Of a stretch of DNA of 64,000 nt, positions 47,701-63,000 are shown piece by piece. The DNA is from Posidonia oceanica. Lineage: Eukaryota > Streptophyta > Magnoliopsida > Alismatales > Posidoniaceae. Location of the stretch: positions 121,291,001 to 121,355,000 of the forward strand of contig JAZBRS010000076.1 of assembly GCA_037176725.1 (NCBI GenBank), given 5' to 3'. The translations under genes were made by a program, and so were the position numbers. Below the pieces are notes generated by a model. The model was not told the DNA's origin. It saw only the letters and a list, made by a program, of their open reading frames with translations, and did not search any database. Positions within the stretch are counted from its first letter, which is position 1. Every line of letters starts with the position of its first letter.

Positions 47701-50700
47701 CCGCGTCTTGATAGGGCTTGCACCTATCAATCCAGACGGTCCAGTCTTGATAAGCCTTGCACTTATCATTCCTGACATCTTCTGCGTCTTCATAGTGCTT
47801 GCACCAATCATTTCTGGCGGTCCGATCATGATACGGCTTGCACTTATCACACCTGACCTATTTCGGGTCTTGGTAGGGCTTGGACTTTTCATTCCTGGCG
47901 GTCCTATCATGATAAGGCTTGCACTTATCATTCCTGAACTCTTCTAGGTCTTGATAGGGCTTGCACCCATCATTCCTGGCGGTCCGGTCTTCATAAGGCA
48001 AGCACTTTTCATTCCTGACCTCCTATGGTTCTTGATAGGGCCTGCATCGATCATTCCTGGCTGTCCGGTCTTGATAGGGCTTGCACTTATCAATCCTGAC
48101 CTCCTTCGGGTCTTGATAGGGCTCGGTCACGATAAGGCTTGCACTTATCATTCCTGACCTCTCCCTGTGTCATGATAGGGCTTGCCCCTGTCATTCCTAG
48201 CGGTCCGGTCATGATAAGGCTTGCACTTATCATTCCTGACCACTTCCGCATCTTGATAGGGCTTGCGCCTATCAATCCTGGCTGTCCGATCATGATAAGG
48301 CCTGCACTTATCATTCTGACCTCTTCTGGCTCTTGATAGGAATTGCAGCTATCATTCCTGGTGGTCCTGTCAAGATAAGGCTTTCACTTATCATTCCTGT
48401 CCTCTTCCGGGTCTTGATAGGGTTTTCACCTATCATTCCTCGCTGTCCGGTCCCGATAAGGCTTGCACTTATCATTTCGGACCTCTTCCGGGTCTTGATA
48501 CGGCTTGCACCTATAATTCCTAGAAGTACGGTCCTGATGAGGCTTGCACCAATCATTCCTGACCTCTTCTGGGTCGTGATAGGGCTTGCACCAATCATTC
48601 CAAGTGGTCCAGTCATGATAAGGCTTGCACTTATCATTCCTGACCACTTCCTGATCTTGGTAGGGCTTGCGCCTATCATTCTGGGCGGTCAGGTCTTGAT
48701 AAGGCTTGCACATATCATTCCTAACCTCTTCCGAGTCTTGATAGGTCTTGCTCTATCTTTCTTGGCGATCTGGTCTTGATTCGGCATGCCATTATCATTC
48801 TTGACCACTTCCGGGTCTTGATAGGGCTTGTGCCTATCATTCCTGGCGGTCAGGTCATGATAAGGCTTGCACTTATTATTTTTGACCTCTTCCCGGTTTT
48901 GATAGGGCCTGCAGCAATCCGTGCTGTTGTTCCGATCATGATAAGTCTTGCACTAGTCATTCTGGACATCTTTCGGGTCTTGATAGGGCTTGCACCCACC
49001 ATTCCTGGCAGTCTGGTGTTGATAAGGCCTGCACTTATCATTCTGGACCTCCTCCGGGTTTTGATAGGGTATGCACCAAACATTCTTGGTGTTCCGTTCT
49101 TGATAAGTCTTGCACTAATCATTCCTGACCTCTTCCGGGTCTTGATATGGCTTGCACCTACCATTCTTGGCAGTCTGGTCTTGATAAGGCTTGCGCTTAT
49201 CTTTCCTGACCTCTTCCGGGTCTTGATAGGGCTTGCACCTATCATTCCTGGCGGTTCGATCTAGATAAGGCTTGCACTTATCATTCCTGACGTCTTCGGG
49301 TCTTGGTTGGGCAAGCACCTTTCAATCCTGGTAGTCCGGTCTTGATAAGGCTTGCACTTATCATTCCTGACTTCTACCTGGTCTTGATAGGGCTTACTCT
49401 ATCATTCCTAGCGGTCTGGTCTTGATTAGGCATGCACTTATCATTCTTGACCTCTTTCGAGTCTTGATAGGGCCTACGCCTATAATTCCTGGCGGTGCGA
49501 TCTTGATAAGACTTGCACTTATCATTCTTGACCTCTTCCTGGTTTTGATAGGGCATGCTCCAATAATTCCTGGTGTTTCGTTCTTGAAACGTCTTGCACT
49601 ATTCGTTCCTGACCACTTCTGGGTCTTGATAGGGCTTGCACATGTCATTCTTGGCTGTTCGATCATGATAAGGCTTGCACTTATCATTCCCGACCTCTCC
49701 CAGGGTCATGATTGGGCTTGCCCCTATCTTTCCTAACGGTCCGGTCTTGATAAGGCTAGCACTAATCATTCCTGACGTCTTTCTGGTCTTGATAGGGCTT
49801 GTGCCTATCATGCCTGGCAGTCCGCTCTCGATAAGGCTTGCACTCGTCATTCCTGACCTCTTCCGGGACTTGATAGGGCTCGCACCAATCATTCCTGGCG
49901 GTTCGATCATGATGAGGCTTGCACTTATCATTCCTGACCTCTTCCTGGTCATGACAGTGCTCGCACCTATCATTCCTAGCGGTCCCGTCGTGATTAAGCT
50001 AATCATTCCAGACCTCTCTTTGCGTCTTTATTGTGCGTGCACCAATCATTCCTGGCGGTCCGGTCATGGTAAGGCTAGCACTTATCATTCCAGACCTCTT
50101 CTAGCTCTTGATTGGGCTTGCTCTATCATTCCTAGCAGTCTGGTCGGGATTAGGCTTGCACTTATCATTCCTGACCTCCTCCGATGTTGATAAGGCTTGC
50201 ACATACCATTCCTGACCTCTTCCAGGTCTTGATAGGGCTTGCACCTATCATTCCTGGCGGTCCGGTCTTGATAAGCTTGCACTTATCATTCCTGACCTCT
50301 TCTGGGTTTTGGTAGGGCATGCCCCAATCATTCCTAGCGTTCCGTTCTTGATAAATGTTGCACTAATCGTTCCAGACGTCTTCCTGTTCGTGATACGGCT
50401 TGCACCTACCATTCCTGGCGGCTCAGTCATGATAAGGCTTGTGCTTATCATTCCAGACATCTTTCGGGTCTTGATAGGGCTTGCACCTATCTTTCCTGGC
50501 GGTTCGGTCTTGATATGGCTTGCACTTATCATTCCTAACCAATTTCGAGTCTTGGTTGGGCTTGAACCTATCTCTCGTGGCAGTCCGGTCTTGAGTAGCT
50601 TGCACATATCATTCTTGACCTCTTCCGGGTCATGATAGGGCTTGCACCTATCATTCCTGGTGGTCCGGTAATGATGAGGCTTGCACTTACCATTCCTGAC

Positions 50701-50908
50701 CTCTTCCAGGGCTTGATAGGGCTTGCACCGATCATTCTGGGTGGACCGGTCTTGATAAGGCTTGCTCTTACCATTCCTGACCTATTCCGGGTCTTGATAG
50801 GGCATGCACATATCATTTCTGGCGGTCCGATCTTGATAAAGCTTGCATTAATCAGTCCTGACCTCAACCTTGGTCTTGATAGGGCTTGCACCTATTATTC
50901 CTGGCGGT
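41755..50908. repeat. Higher-order repeat copy 1 (9,154 bp)
   Basis: This matches 50,909-60,062 at a constant offset of 9,154 along its whole length, with only scattered substitutions. The left edge was set where the sequence before CGGTCCGGTCTTGATAAGG differs between the two copies (near 41,755 and 50,909). Confidence 0.85.
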
Positions 50909-53900
50909 CCGGTCTTGATAAGGCTTGCACTAATCATTCCGAACCTCTTCCGGGTCTTGATAGGGCTTGCACGAATCATTCCTAGTGGTCCAGTCGTGAT
51001 AAGGCTTGCCCAAATCATTCCTGACCTCTCTCTGGGTCTTGATAGTGCTTGCTCATATCTTTCCGGGCGGTGCTGTTTTGATAACGCTTGCACTTATCAT
51101 TCATGGCCTCTTTCGGGTCTTGATAGGGCAAGCGCCTATCATTCCTGACGGTCCGGTCATGATACGGCTTGCACTTATCATTCCTGACCTCTTCCGGGTC
51201 TTAATTGGGCTTGCACCTATCGTGCCTGGCGGTCTGGTCTAGATATGGCTTGCATTTATCATTCCTGACCACTTCTGGGTCTTGATAGGGTTGGCACCAA
51301 TCATTCCTGGCGGTCCGGTCTTGATACGATTTGCACTTATCATTCCTGGCGGTCCGGTCTTGGTAGGGCTTGCACCAATCATTCTGGTGGTCCAGTCTTG
51401 ATACAGCTTGCCCCTATCAATCCAGACCTCTTTCTGGTCTTGGTAGGGCATGCACTTGTCAAACTTGGCGGTCATGTCAAGATAAGGCTTGCACTTATCA
51501 TTCCTGAACTCTTCCGGGTCTTGATAGGGCTTGCGCCCATCATTCCAGGCAGTCCGGTCTTCATAAGGCAAGCACTTTTCATTCCTGACTACCTATGGGT
51601 CTTGATAGGGCCTGCACCTATCAATCCTGGTGGTCCGGTCGTGATAAGGCTTGCACTTATCATTCCTGACCTCTTCCGGGTCATGATAGGGCTTGCAGAT
51701 ATCATTCTTGGCTGTCCGATCATGACAAGGCTTGCACTTATCATTCCTGACCTCTTACGGGTCTTCATAGGGCATGCCCCTATCATTCATAGTGGTTCGG
51801 TCTTGATAAGGCTTGCACTTATCATTCCTGACCTCTTCCGCATCTTGATAGTGCTTGCGCCTATCAATCCCGGTGGTCTGGTCATGATAAGGCTTGCACT
51901 TATCATTCCTGACCTCTTCTGGGTCTTGATAGGGCTTGCACCTTTCATGCCGGGTGGTCCGGTCGGGATAAGGCTTGCACTTATCATTCCTGTCCTCTTC
52001 CAGGTCTTGATAGCACTAGCTCCTATCATTCCTGGCGGTTAGGTCGTGATAAGGCTTGCACTTATCTTTCGGGTACTCTTCCGGGTCTTGATAGGGCTTG
52101 CACCTATCATTCCTGGTGGTTCGGTCCTGATTAGGCTTGCACCTATCATTCTTGACCTCTTGCAGGTCCTGATGGGGCTTGCATCGATCATTCCTTGCGG
52201 TTCGGTCATGATAAGGCTTGCAGTTATTATTCCTGACCTCATCCTCATCTTGATAGGGCTTGCGCCTACCATTCCTGGCAATCCAGTGTTGATAAGGCTA
52301 GCATTTATCATTCCTGACCTCTTCCGGGTCATGATAGGGCTTGCTCTATCATTCCTAGCGGTCTAGTCTTGATTAGGCTTGCACTTATCATTCTTGACCT
52401 CTTCCGAGTCTTGATAGGGCTTGCGCCTATCATTCCATGCGGTCCGGTCATGATAAGGCTTGCACCTATCATTCCTGACCTCTTCCGGGTTTTGATAGGG
52501 CATGCACCAATCATTGCTGGCATTCCGTTCTTGATAAGTCTTGCACTAATCATTCCTGACATCTTACGGGTCTTGATAGGGCTTGCACCTACCATTCCTG
52601 GCAGTCTGGTCATGATAAGGCTTGCACTTATCATTCCTGACCTCTTCTAGGTTTTGATAGGGCATGCACCAATCATTCTTGGCGTTCCGTTCTTGATAAG
52701 TCTTGCACTAATCGTTCCTGACCGCTTAGGGGTCTTGATAGGGCTTGCACCTACCATTCATGGCGGTCCGTTCTTGATAAGGCTTGCGCCGATCATTCCT
52801 CACCTCTTCCGGGTCTTGATAGGGCTTGCACCTATCATTCCGGGCGGTTCGATCTTGATAAGGCTTGCATTTATCATTCCTGACCAATTACGGATCTTGG
52901 TTGGGCTTGAACCAGTCACTCTTGGCGGTCTGGTCTTGACTAGGCTTGCACTTATCATTCTTGACCTCTTCCAGGTCAAGATAGGGCTTGCACATATCAT
53001 TCCTGGCGGTCTGGTCAGGATAAGGCATGAACTTATCATTCTTGACCACTTCCCGGTCATGATAGGGCTTTCACCTATCATTCCTAGTGGTTCGATCTTG
53101 ATAAGGCTTGCTCTTACCATTCTTGACCGCTTCCGGGTCTTGATAGGGCACGCACATATCATTCCTAGCAGTCCGGTCTTGATAAGGCTTGCACTTATCA
53201 TTCCTGATCTCTCCCTTTGTCTTGATAGGGCTTGCACCTATCATTCCTGGCAGTCTGGTCTTGATAAGGCCCGCACTTATCATTCCTGACCTCTTCTGGG
53301 TCATGATAGGGCTTGCGCTTATCATTTTTGGCTATCCAGTCATGATAAGGCTTGCACTTATCAATCTTGACCTCTTCCGGATCTTGGTAGGGCTTGTAGC
53401 TACCATTCCTGGTGGTCCGGTCATGGTAATGCTTGTACTTATCATTCCTGACCTCTTCTTGGTCTTGATAGGGCTTGCACCTATCATTCTAGGCGGTTTG
53501 GTCTTGATCAGGCTTGCACTTTTCGTACTTGACCTCATCTTGGTCTTGTTTGGGCTTGCACCTAACATTCCTAGCGGTCCGGTCTTGATAACGCTTGCAC
53601 TTAACATTGCTGACCCCTTTCGGGTCTTGATAGCACTTGCTCTTATCATTCCTAGCGGTTCGGTCTTGATAAGGCTTGCACTTATCGTTCCGGACCTATC
53701 CATAGGTCTTGATAGGGCTTGCACCTATCATTCTAGGCGGTCTGGTCTTGATAAGGCTTGCACTTATCATTCCTAACCTCACCCTTGGTCTTGATATGGC
53801 TTGCACCTATCATTCCTGGCGGTCCGGTCAAGCTAAGGCATGCACTTATCAATCCAGACCTCTTCCAAGTCTTGATAGGTTTCGCACCTTTCATTCCTGG

Positions 53901-56900
53901 TGGTCCGGTCATGATAACGCTTGCACTTATCATTCCAGACCTCTTTCGGGTCATGATAGGGCTTGCACCTATCATTCCTGGCGGTCCGGTCATGATAAGG
54001 CTTGCACTTATCATTTTCGACCTCTTCCGTGTCCTGATAGGGGTTGCGCCAATCAGTCCAGGCGGTCTTGTCCTGATAAGGCATGCGCCTATCTTCCGGG
54101 TCCTGATAGGGCTTGCGCCAATCATTCCAGGCGGTCCGGTCTTGACTAGGCTTGCACTTATCATTCTTGACCTCTTCCAGGTCTAGATAGGGCTTGCACA
54201 TATCATTCCTGGCGGTCTGGTCAGGGTAAGGCATGAACTTATCATTCTTGACCACTTCCCGGTCTTGATAGGGCTTTCACCTATCATTCCTAGTGGTTCG
54301 ATCTTGATAAGGCTTGCTCCTACCCTTCTTGACCGCTTCCGGGTCTTGATAGGGCACGCACATATCATTCCTAGCAGTCCGGTCTTGATATGGCTTGCAC
54401 ATATCATTCCTGATCTCTCCCTTTGTCTTGATAGGGCTTGCACCTATCATTCCTGGCGGTCTGGTCTTGATAAGGCCCGCACTTATCATTCCTGACCTCT
54501 TCTCGGTCATGATAGGGCTTGCGCTTATCATTTTTGGCTGTCCAGTCAAGATAAGGCTTGCACTTATCAATCTTGACCTCTTCCGGATCTTGGTAGGGCT
54601 TGTAGCTACCATTCCTGGTGGTCCGGTCATGGTAATGCTTGTACTTATCATTCCTGACCTCTTCTTGGTCTTGATAGGGCTTGCACCTATCATTCGAGGC
54701 GGTTTGGTCTTGATCAGGCTTGCACTTTTCGTACTTGACCTCATCTGGGTCTTGATTGGGCTTGCACCTAACATTCCTAGCGGTCCGGTCTTGATAACGC
54801 TTGCACTTAACATTGCTGACCTCTTTCGGGTCTTGATAGCACTTGCTCTTATCATTCCTAGCGGTTCGGTCTTGATAGGGCTTGCACTTATCGTTCCGGA
54901 CCTATCCATAGGTCTTGATAGGGCTTGCACCTATCATTCTAGGCGGTCTCGTCTTGATAAGGCTTGCACTTATCATTCCTGACCTCACCCTTGGTCTTGA
55001 TTAGGCTTGCACCTATCATTCCTGGCGGTCCGGTCTAGATAAGGCTTGCACTTATCAATCCAGACCTCTTCCAAGTCGTGATAGGTTTAGCACCTATCAT
55101 TCCTGGCAGTCCGGTCTTGATAAGGCTTGCACTTATCGTTCCAGACCTCTTCCGTGTCTTGATATGGCTTGCACCAATCATTCCAGGCGGTCTGGTCCTG
55201 ATAAGGCATGTGCCAATCTTCCCTGACCACCTCCCGGTCTTGATTGGTCGTGCACCTATCATTCCTGGCCGTCCGGTCTTGATAAGGCATGCACTAATCA
55301 TCCTTGACCTCTTCTGGGTCTTGATTAGGCAAGCACCGAACAATTTTGGCGGCCCGGTCTTGATAAGGCAAGCACTTATCATTCCTGACCTCTTCCGAGT
55401 CTTGATAGGGCTTGCGCCAAATATTCCGGGCGGTACGGTCTTGATTAGGCTTGCACTGATCATTCATGACCTCTTCCAGGTCTTGATAGGGCTTGCACCA
55501 ATCATTCCTGGCAGTCCAGCCATGATTTGGGTTGCACGAATCATTCCTGACCTCTCTCTGGGTCTTGATTGTGCTTGCACCTACCATTCCTAGTGGTCCG
55601 GTTTTGATAACGCTTCCACTAATCATTCCTGACCTCTTCGGATCTTGCTAGGGCTTGCGCCTATCATTCCTGGCGGTCTGGTCATGATAAGGCTAGCACT
55701 TATCATTCCTGACATCTTCCGGGTCTTGATTGGGCTTGCACTTATCAATCCTGGCGGTCCGGTTTTGTTAAGGCTTGCACTTATTAATCCTGGCCTCTTC
55801 CGGGTCTGGATAGGGCTTGCACGTAGCATTCCTGGCATTCTGGTCTAGATAAGGCTCGCATTTATCATTCCTGACATCTTCCGGGTCGTGATAGTGCTTG
55901 CACCAATCATTCCTAGCGGTCTGGTCTTGATATGGCTTGCACTTATCACTCCTTACCTCTTCCAGCTCTTGGTAGGGCTTCCACCTAACATTCCTGGCGG
56001 TCCGGTCATGAGAAGGCTTGCACTTATCATTCCTAACGTCTTCCGGGTCTTGATAGGGCTTGCACCCATCATTCCAGGCGGTCCGGTCTTCATAAGGCAC
56101 ACACTTATCATTTCTGACCTCCGCTGGATCTTGATTGGGCTTGCACCTATCATTCCTGGCAGACAGGTCTTGATAAGGCTTGCACTTATCATTCCTGACC
56201 TCTTCCGGATCTTGATTGGGCTTGCACATGTCATTCTTGGCGGTTCGATCTAGATAAGGCTTGCACTTATCATTCCTGGCCTCTCCCTGGGTCATGATAG
56301 GGCTTGCCCCTATCATTCCGAGCGGTCCGGTCTTGATAAGGCTTGCACTAGTCATTCCGGACCTCTTCCTGGTCTTGATAGGGCTTGCGTCTATCATTCC
56401 TGGCGGTCCGGTCTTGATAAGGCATGCACTTATCATTCCTGACCTCTTCTTGGTCTTGATAGGGCTTGCACCTATCATTCCTGGCGGTCCGGTCCTGATG
56501 AGGCTTGCACTTATCATTCCTGACCTCTTCCTGGTCTTGACAGGGCTTGCTCCTATCATTCGTGGTGGTCCAGTCATGATGAGGCTTGCACTAATCATTC
56601 CTGACCTCTCCCTGGGTCTTGATAGGGCTTGCACCTATCATTCCTGGCGGTCCGGTCATGATAAGGCTTGCACTTATCATTCCTGACCTCCTCAAGGTCA
56701 TGATTGGGCTTGCTATATCATTCCTGGCGGTCCGGTCTTGATAAGGCTTGCACTTATCATTCCTGACCTCTCCCTGTGTCATGATTGGGCTTGCCCCTAT
56801 CATTCCTAGCTGGCCGGTCTTGATCGGGCTTGCACTTGTCATTCCTGACCTCTTCCGCGTCTTGATAGCGCTTGCACCTATCAATCCAGACGGTCCAGTC

Positions 56901-59900
56901 TTGATAAGCCTTGCACTTATCATTCCTGACATCTTCTGCGTCTTCATAGTGCTTGCACCAATCATTTCTGGCGGTCCGATCATGATACGGCTTGCACTTA
57001 TCACACCTGACCTATTTCGGGTCTTGGTAGGGCTTGGACTTTTCATTCCTGGCGGTCCTATCATGATAAGGCTTGCACTTATCATTCCTGAACTCTTCTA
57101 GGTCTTGATAGGGCTTGCACCCATCATTCCTGGCAGTCCGGTCTTCATAAGGCAAGCACTTTTCATTCCTGACCTCCTATGGTTCTTGATAGGGCCTGCA
57201 TCGATCATTCCTGGCTGTCCGGTCTTGATAGGGCTTGCACTTATCAATCCTGACCTCCTTCGGGTCTTGATAGGGCTCGGTCACGATAAGGCTTGCACTT
57301 ATCATTCCTGACCTCTCCCTGTGTCATGATAGGGCTTGCCCCTGTCATTCCTAGCGGTCCGGTCATGATAAGGCTTGCACTTATCATTCCTGACCACTTC
57401 CGCATCTTGATAGGGCTTGCGCCTATCAATCCTGGCTGTCCGATCATGATAAGGCCTGCACTTATCATTCTGACCTCTTCTGGCTCTTGATAGGAATTGC
57501 AGCTATCATTCCTGGTGGTCCTGTCAAGATAAGGCTTTCACTTATCATTCCTGTCCTCTTCCGGGTCTTGATAGGGTTTTCACCTATCATTCCTCGCTGT
57601 CCGGTCCCGATAAGGCTTGCACTTATCATTTCGGACCTCTTCCGGGTCTTGATACGGCTTGCACCTATAATTCCTAGAAGTACGGTCCTGATGAGGCTTG
57701 CACCAATCATTCCTGACCTCTTCTGGGTCGTGATAGGGCTTGCACCAATCATTCCAAGTGGTCCGGTCATGATAAGGCTTGCACTTATCATTCCTGACCA
57801 CTTCCTGATCTTGGTAGGGCTTGCGCCTATCATTCCGGGCGGTCAGGTCTTGATAAGGCTTGCACATATCATTCCTAACCTCTTCCGAGTCTTGATAGGT
57901 CTTGCTCTATCTTTCTTGGCGATCTGGTCTTGATTCGGCATGCCATTATCATTCTTGACCACTTCCGGGTCTTGATAGGGCTTGTGCCTATCATTCCTGG
58001 CGGTCAGGTCATGATAAGGCTTGCACTTATTATTTTTGACCTCTTCCCGGTTTTGATAGGGCCTGCAGCAATCCGTGCTGTTGTTCCGATCATGATAAGT
58101 CTTGCACTAGTCATTCTGGACATCTTTCGGGTCTTGATAGGGCTTGCACCCACCATTCCTGGCAGTCTGGTGTTGATAAGGCCTGCACTTATCATTCTGG
58201 ACCTCCTCCGGGTTTTGATAGGGTATGCACCAAACATTCTTGGTGTTCCGTTCTTGATAAGTCTTGCACTAATCATTCCTGACCTCTTCCGGGTCTTGAT
58301 ATGGCTTGCACCTACCATTCTTGGCAGTCTGGTCTTGATAAGGCTTGCGCTTATCTTTCCTGACCTCTTCCGGGTCTTGATAGGGCTTGCACCTATCATT
58401 CCTGGCGGTTCGATCTAGATAAGGCTTGCACTTATCATTCCTGACGTCTTCGGGTCTTGGTTGGGCAAGCACCTTTCAATCCTGGTAGTCCGGTCTTGAT
58501 AAGGCTTGCACTTATCATTCCTGACTTCTACCTGGTCTTGATAGGGCTTACTCTATCATTCCTAGCGGTCTGGTCTTGATTAGGCATGCACTTATCATTC
58601 TTGACCTCTTTCGAGTCTTGATAGGGCCTACGCCTATAATTCCTGGTGGTGCGATCTTGATAAGACTTGCACTTATCATTCTTGACCTCTTCCTGGTTTT
58701 GATAGGGCATGCTCCAATAATTCCTGGTGTTTCGTTCTTGAAACGTCTTGCACTATTCGTTCCTGACCACTTCTGGGTCTTGATAGGGCTTGCACATGTC
58801 ATTCTTGGCTGTTCGATCATGATAAGGCTTGCACTTATCATTCCCGACCTCTCCCAGGGTCATGATAGGGCTTGCCCCTATCTTTCTTAACGGTCCGGTC
58901 TTGATAAGGCTAGCACTAATCATTCCTGACGTCTTTCTGGTCTTGATAGGGCTTGTGCCTATCATGCCTGGCAGTCCGCTCTCGATAAGGCTTGCACTCG
59001 TCATTCCTGACCTCTTCCGGGACTTGATAGGGCTCGCACCAATCATTCCTGGCGGTTCGATCATGATGAGGCTTGCACTTATCATTCCTGACCTCTTCCT
59101 GGTCATGACAGTGCTCGCACCTATCATTCCTAGCGGTCCCGTCGTGATTAAGCTAATCATTCCAGACCTCTCTTTGCGTCTTTATTGTGCGTGCACCAAT
59201 CATTCCTGGCGGTCCGGTCATGGTAAGGCTTGCACTTATCATTCCAGACCTCTTCTAGCTCTTGATTGGGCTTGCTCTATCATTCCTAGCAGTCTGGTCG
59301 GGATTAGGCTTGCACTTATCATTCCTGACCTCCTCCGATGTTGATAAGGCTTGCACATACCATTCCTGACCTCTTCCAGGTCTTGATAGGGCTTGCACCT
59401 ATCATTCCTGGCGGTCCGGTCTTGATAAGCTTGCACTTATCATTCCTGACCTCTTCTGGGTTTTGGTAGGGCATGCCCCAATCATTCCTAGCGTTCCGTT
59501 CTTGATAAATGTTGCACTAATCGTTCCAGACGTCTTCCTGTTCGTGATACGGCTTGCACCTACCATTCCTGGCGGCTCGGTCATGATAAGGCTTGTGCTT
59601 ATCATTCCAGACATCTTTCGGGTCTTGATAGGGCTTGCACCTATCTTTCCTGGCGGTTCGGTCTTGATAAGGCTTGCACTTATCATTCCTAACCAATTTC
59701 GAGTCTTGGTTGGGCTTGAACCTATCTCTCGTGGCAGTCCGGTCTTGAGTAGCTTGCACATATCATTCTTGACCTCTTCCGGGTCATGATAGGGCTTGCA
59801 CCTATCATTCCTGGTGGTCCGGTAATGATGAGGCTTGCACTTACCATTCCTGACCTCTTCCAGGGCTTGATAGGGCTTGCACCGATCATTCTGGGTGGAC

Positions 59901-60062
59901 CGGTCTTGATAAGGCTTGCTCTTACCATTCCTGACCTATTCCGGGTCTTGATAGGGCATGCACATATCATTTCTGGCGGTCCGATCTTGATAAAGCTTGC
60001 ATTAATCAGTCCTGACCTCAACCTTGGTCTTGATAGGGCTTGCACCTATTATTCCTGGCGGT
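50909..60062. repeat. Higher-order repeat copy 2 (9,154 bp)
   Basis: Tandem partner of 41,755-50,908. After about 60,062 the sequence no longer follows copy 1, so there is no third full copy here. Parts of the following 4 kb repeat earlier segments at offsets of 2,835 (62.24-62.6 kb against 59.4-59.8 kb) and 6,409 (63.5-63.9 kb against 57.1-57.5 kb). Confidence 0.85.
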
Positions 60063-63000
60063 CCGGTCTTGATAAGGCCTGCACTTATCATTCCTGACCA
60101 CTTCTGGGTCATGATTGGGCTTGCCCCTATCATTTTGGGTAATCCGGTCACGATAAGGCCTGCACTTATCATTCCTAACCTCTTCCGGGTGTTGATAGGG
60201 CTTGCACATATCTTTATTGGAGGTCCGATCTTGGTAAGGCTTGCACTTATCATTCCTGACCGCTCTCGGGGTCATCATAGCACTTGCCCCTATCATTCAT
60301 AGCAGTCCGGTCGTGATAAGGCTTGTACTAATCATTTCGGACCTCCTCCTGGTCATGATGGGGCTTGCGCCTATCATTCCTAGCGGTCCGGTCTTGATAA
60401 GGCTTGCACTTATCATTCCATACCTCTTTCGTGTCTTGATAGAGCTTGCAGCTATCATTCATGCCGGTCCGGTCATGATAAGGCTTGCACTTTTCATTCC
60501 TGACCTCTTTCGGGTCTTGATAGGGCTTGCAGCTATCATTCCTCATGGTCCTGTCCAGATAAGGCTTGCACTTATCATTCCTGACCACTTCCGGGTCTTG
60601 ATAGGACCTGCACCTATCATTCCTAGTGGTCAGGTCTTGATGAGGCATGCACATATCATTCCTGACCTCTTCCTGGTCTTGATAGGGCTTGCACCTATCA
60701 TTCCAGGTGGTCCGGTCATGAAAAGGCTTGCACTAATCATTCCTGACCTCTCCCTGGGTCTTGATAAGGCTTGCACCTATCATTCCTGGCGGTCCTGTCA
60801 AGATAAGGCTTCAACTTATCATTCCTAACCACCTCTAGTTCTTGATAGGGCTTGCTCTATCATTCTTGGCGGTCTGGTCTTGATTTGGATTGCGCTTATC
60901 ATTCCTGACCTCTTCCGGTCATGATAAGGCTTGCTCATATCATTCCAGACCGCTTCCTGGTCTAGATAGGGCGTGCACCAAACAGTCCTGGCAGTCCGAT
61001 CTTGATAAGCCTTGCACTAATCATTCCTGACCTCTTCCGGGTCTTGATAGGGCAAGCACCAACCATTCCTGGCGGTCCGGTCTTGATAAGGCTTGCACTC
61101 ATCATTCCTGAACTCTTCTGGGTATTGATAGGACTTGCACCTGTCATTCCTGGCGGTTCGGCCTTCATAAGTCTTGCACTTTTCAATCCTGTCCTATTCC
61201 GGGTCTTAGTAGGGCTTGAACCTATCACTCCCGGTGGTACGGTCTTGATAAGGCTTGCTCTTATCATTCCTGACGTCTTCGGGTCTTGGTTGGGCAAGCA
61301 CCTTTCAATCCTGGCAGTCCGGTCTTGATAAGGCTTGCACTTATCATTCCTGACTTCTACCTGGTCTTGATAGGGCTTACTCTATCATTCCTGGCGTTCT
61401 GGTCTTGATTAGGCATGCACTTATCATTCTTGACCTCTTTCGGGTCTTGATAGGGCCTACGCCTATAATTCCTGGCGGTGCGATCTTGATAATGCTTGCA
61501 CTTATCATTCTTGACCTCTTCCTGGTTTTGATAGGGCATGCTCCAATCATTTCTGGCGTTTGGTTCTTGATACGTCTTGCAATACTCGTTCCAGACCACT
61601 TCCGGTTCTTGATAGGGCTTGCACATGTCATTCTTGGCTGTTCGATCTTGATAAGGCTTGCACTTATCATTCCCGACCTCTCCCTGGGTCATGATAGGGC
61701 TTGCCCCTATCTTTCCTAACGGTCCGGTTTTGATAAGGCTAGCACTAATCTTTCCGGACGTCTTTTGGGTCGTGATAGGGCTTGTGCCTATCTTTCCTGG
61801 CAGTCCGCTCTCGATAAGGCTTGCACTCGTCATTCCTGACCTCTTCCGGGACTTGATAGGGCTCGCACCAATCATTCCTGGCGGTTCGATCATGATGAGG
61901 CTTGCACTAATCATTCCTGACCTCTTCCTGGTCTTGACAGTGCTCGCACCTGTCATTCCTGGCGGTCCCGTCGTGATTAGGCATGCACTAATCATTCCAG
62001 ACCTCTCTTTGGGTCTTTATTGTGCGTGCACCAATCATTCCTGGCGGTCCGGTCATGGTAAGGCTTGCACTTATCATTCCAGACCTCTTCTAGCTCTTGA
62101 TTGGGCTTGCTCAATCATTCCTAGCAGTCTGGTCATGATTAGGCTTGCACTTATCATTCCTGACCTCCTCCGATGTTGTTAAGGCTTGCACATACCATTC
62201 CTGACCTCTTCCGGGTCTTGATAGGGCTTGCACCTATCATTCCTGGCGGTCTGGTCTTGATAAGCTTGCACTTATCATTCCTGACCTCTTCTGGGTTTTG
62301 GTATGGCATGCACCAATCATTCCTAGCGTTCCGTTCTTGATAAATGTTGCACTAATCGTTCCAGACGTCTTCCTGTTCGTGATACGGCTTGCACCTACCA
62401 TTCCTGGCGGTTCGGTCATGATAAGGCTTGCGCTTATCATTCCAGACATCTTTCGGGTCTTGATAGGGCTTGCACCTATCTTTCCTGGCGGTTCGGTCTT
62501 GATAAGGCTAGCACTTATCATTCCTAACCAATTTCGAGTCTTGGTTGGGCTTGAACCTATCTCTCGTGGCAGTCCGGTCTTGAGTAGCTTGCACATATCA
62601 TTCTTGACCTCTTCCGGGTCATGATAGGGCTTGCACCAATCATTCCTGGTGGTCCGGTAATGATGAGGCTTGCACTTACCATTCCTGACTACTTCCAGGG
62701 CTTGATAGGGCTTGCACCGATCATTCTGGGTGGACCGGTCTTGATAAGGCTTGCTCTTACCATTCCTGACCTATTCTGGGTCTTGATAGGGCATGCACAT
62801 ATCATTCCTAGCAGTCCGATCTTGATAAAGCTTGCACTAATCAATCCTGACCTCACCCTTGGTCTTGATAGGGCTTGCACCAATCATTCCAAGTGGTCCG
62901 GTCATGATATGGCTTGCACTTATCATTCCTGACCACTTCCTGATCTTGATAGGGCTTGCGCCTATCATTCCGGGCGGTCAGGTCTTGATAAGGCTTGCAC

